Made by a program: the position numbers and the translations under genes. A DNA stretch of 64,000 nucleotides, from assembly GCA_934754355.1 (NCBI GenBank), contig CAKVID010000003.1, positions 146,153 through 210,152 of the forward strand, written 5' to 3'. This document shows, piece after piece, positions 62,794-64,000 of this stretch. Within the stretch, counting starts at the first letter, position 1, and every line of letters begins with the position of its first letter. The notes under the pieces are model-generated. The model had not been told where the DNA came from. It did not search any database and saw only the letters and a program-made list of their open reading frames with translations. The stretch comes from an uncultured Clostridia bacterium (lineage in GTDB: Bacteria; Bacillota; Clostridia; Christensenellales; UBA1242).

Positions 62794-62960
62794 TTATAAT
62801 ATAGGAAGTTTAAACAAAGTAGTCCGCAAGGACACCTTGAATTAAACTGACGACTAGTTTAATTTATGTGCCCACAATTCATTGTGGGATTTGCGTTTGG
62901 CAAATTAATTTGTGCATAAAATGAGCAAAGTGAACAACTCAATATTACATATATAATATC
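62794..62960. repeat. Structured intergenic repeat, copy C
   Basis: Starts 12 bases after the recR stop: TTATAATATAGGAAGTT, a GTCC-GCAA-GGAC hairpin, AATTAAACT/AGTTTAATT, CCCACAA/TTGTGGG, TTTGC/GCAAA and AATATTACATATATAATATC. It is more diverged than copies A and B but keeps the same order, and bases in the CCAC hairpin co-vary with them. Confidence 0.65.
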
Positions 62961-63039
62961 AATCTAAATAAAACATATATAAATATATGTACATATACAG
63001 ATGTGTATACGGTTGTGAATACTATTTGTGATTACAACT

Positions 63040-63150
63040 GACTACGACAAAATAATTATAGATGATAGAGAATAGTAAATAAAAATTATAGAGTGTCAAA
63101 ATAAAAATTATAGAATGGCAAAGAATAGTGAAATAATATAATGACAAAAT
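63040..63150. repeat. Degenerate short tandem repeat
   Basis: Units close to AATAAAAATTATAGARTGNCA occur about four times between recR and trmL, the two clearest adjacent at about 63077-63120. The rest of the gap 62961-63040 is AT-rich with nothing visible. Confidence 0.4.
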
Positions 63151-63152
63151 AA

Positions 63153-63178
63153 AAACACAGATTAATCTGTGTTTTTTC
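63153..63178. terminator. Bidirectional terminator between recR and trmL
   Basis: AACACAGATTAATCTGTGTT is a perfect palindrome followed by T on both strands. CTGTGTTTTTTCAA is repeated once more at about 63185, next to the trmL stop. Confidence 0.75.
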
Positions 63179-63194
63179 AATTTTCTGTGTTTTT

Positions 63195-63689
63195 TCAACT
63201 TTCTTTTCTGCCAGTTAAATGTCCTGTTCCAAGAAGGTCGGGGAAGCCTTGTTGTCTTAGTGCTTCATAAGCGATAATAGCAACGGAATTGCTTAAGTTA
63301 AGACTGCGTGCCTCGGCTTTCATAGGAATTCTAATGCAGTGGTCATAGTGTTCTTTGAGTAAATCTTCACGCAAACCATAACTTTCTTTGCCAAATACAA
63401 CAAAACAACCATCGGGATATTCTACATCGGCATAAGTTTTCTGTGATTTGGTGCTGGCAAAGTAAAATACTTTGCCTTTGTTTGCCTCATAAATTTCATT
63501 GAAACTATCTACTACACAGATATTGCTAAGAGGGAAATAATCAAGGCCGGCACGCTTGTACTTCTTGTCATCTAATTCAAAGCCAAGAGGTCTAACCATA
63601 TATAATTTGCAACCAGTTCCTGCACAAGTACGCACAATGTTCCCAGCATTTTGAGGAATTTCTGGTTCAACCAATACAATATTTATCAT
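63195..63689 (-). CDS. trmL: tRNA (cytidine(34)-2'-O)-methyltransferase TrmL
   Basis: 164 residues, SPOUT methyltransferase acting on the wobble base of tRNA-Leu. It begins INIVLVEPEIPQNAGNIVRT with the family motif, then LGFELDDKKYKRAGLDYF, VVFGKESYGLREDLL and IPMKAEARSLNLSNSVAIIA with the knot. It stands alone at the end of the window, transcribed toward recR. Confidence 0.93.
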   Translation of the reverse strand: MINIVLVEPEIPQNAGNIVRTCAGTGCKLYMVRPLGFELDDKKYKRAGLDYFPLSNICVVDSFNEIYEANKGKVFYFASTKSQKTYADVEYPDGCFVVFGKESYGLREDLLKEHYDHCIRIPMKAEARSLNLSNSVAIIAYEALRQQGFPDLLGTGHLTGRKES

Positions 63690-63726
63690 AAGTAATTTGT
63701 CCTTGTAAAATTAATTTAATATATCC

Positions 63727-63755
63727 ATTGTATACATAAATCAAACTTTTGGCAA
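63727..63755 (-). promoter_or_regulatory. Promoter of trmL
   Basis: On the minus strand TTGCCA (63755-63750), 17-base spacer, TACAAT (63732-63727). Beyond it to the end of the window (63756-64000) there is no gene; GGTCGAGTACTCAACC near 63870-63890 is a near-palindrome. Confidence 0.65.
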
Positions 63756-64000
63756 ATACAAAGCGAATAATCTTTCAAAAATAATTTGGAGTAACACGCT
63801 TGCCCATGTCTAATTATTTAATATATTCAAATTTATCCTAGTTTTGTTTGCGTGTCTTTTAAATACTCTAGTCGGTCGAGTACTCAACCGCACGGAGCAT
63901 ATTATATTGTTTTATGTGTGCCCAAATTTGCACTAGTAATTAGAATTAGTATATTTCTAATTTAGTAATAATTAGATAAGTATTCACTAATAGTACTCGG

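Noticed and set aside
63040..63150. Possible CRISPR-like array
   Set aside because: Units are short, degenerate and without unique spacers; it is a simple tandem repeat.

Overview
The window reads as a chromosomal segment of a low-GC, AT-rich Gram-positive bacterium, most likely an uncultured member of the Clostridia or a related Firmicutes lineage. The evidence is a single-chain glycyl-tRNA synthetase behind a T-box leader, SecA with a C-terminal SEC-C zinc motif, Mini-RNase III and RlmB next to a SigH-like sigma factor, dnaX-ybaB-recR, DegV proteins, SipW-type signal peptides, a CwlD-like amidase, Gram-positive promoters (TTGACA/TATAAT) and U-rich hairpin terminators nearly everywhere. No phage, insertion sequence or CRISPR array is visible.

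Layout. Positions 1-1650 (minus) hold a short-chain dehydrogenase and a zinc-ribbon membrane protein. Positions 1.8-8.6 kb (plus) carry secA, a small XRE regulator with a divergent partner and paired operators, an HD-domain hydrolase, prfB and tsaD. Positions 8.6-14.5 kb carry a DegV protein, an XRE membrane regulator, a degenerate DUF885-like protein, two small unknown genes and T-box-controlled glyS. Positions 14.6-26.6 kb carry a P-type ATPase, a uridine-kinase-like protein, a 1448-residue MBG-repeat surface protein, a second DegV, RadC, an RNHCP protein, a broken gene and a CYTH protein. Positions 26.7-35.3 kb (minus) carry VanZ, an XRE regulator, a structured RNA and tRNA-Gln, a heterodimeric ABC exporter, efp, an iron alcohol dehydrogenase and a methyltransferase-like protein. 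An AT-rich gap at 35.3-35.8 kb has a cluster of DnaA boxes and is a candidate replication origin or DnaA-binding locus. It is followed on the minus strand by VanW, a histidine-phosphatase-like protein and a CCA-adding enzyme.

Positions 39.8-43.2 kb (plus) form a five-gene cluster of small membrane proteins with SHOCT tails and zinc ribbons. tilS and LexA-controlled dinB follow, then two tandem copies of a structured intergenic repeat, a leader-controlled membrane protein and a radical SAM enzyme. Positions 49.1-57.2 kb (minus) carry a glycerophosphodiesterase, three paralogous SipW-type exported proteins, a flippase-like membrane protein and a CwlD amidase. Positions 57.4-63.7 kb carry an unknown gene, mrnC, rlmB, a SigH-like gene, dnaX split from its tau-type tail, ybaB, recR, a third copy of the repeat, and trmL.

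The most interesting observations are these. The prfB frameshift site has lost its Shine-Dalgarno stimulator and carries a 9-bp stem-loop at the same spacing. A multi-hairpin RNA lies beside tRNA-Gln. dnaX is split in two. The SipW-type triplet shares a three-block architecture. A structured dispersed repeat sits just after stop codons. Regulatory sites (LexA box, XRE operators, DnaA boxes) can be read directly. All functional names come from reading motifs by eye; no database search was run.
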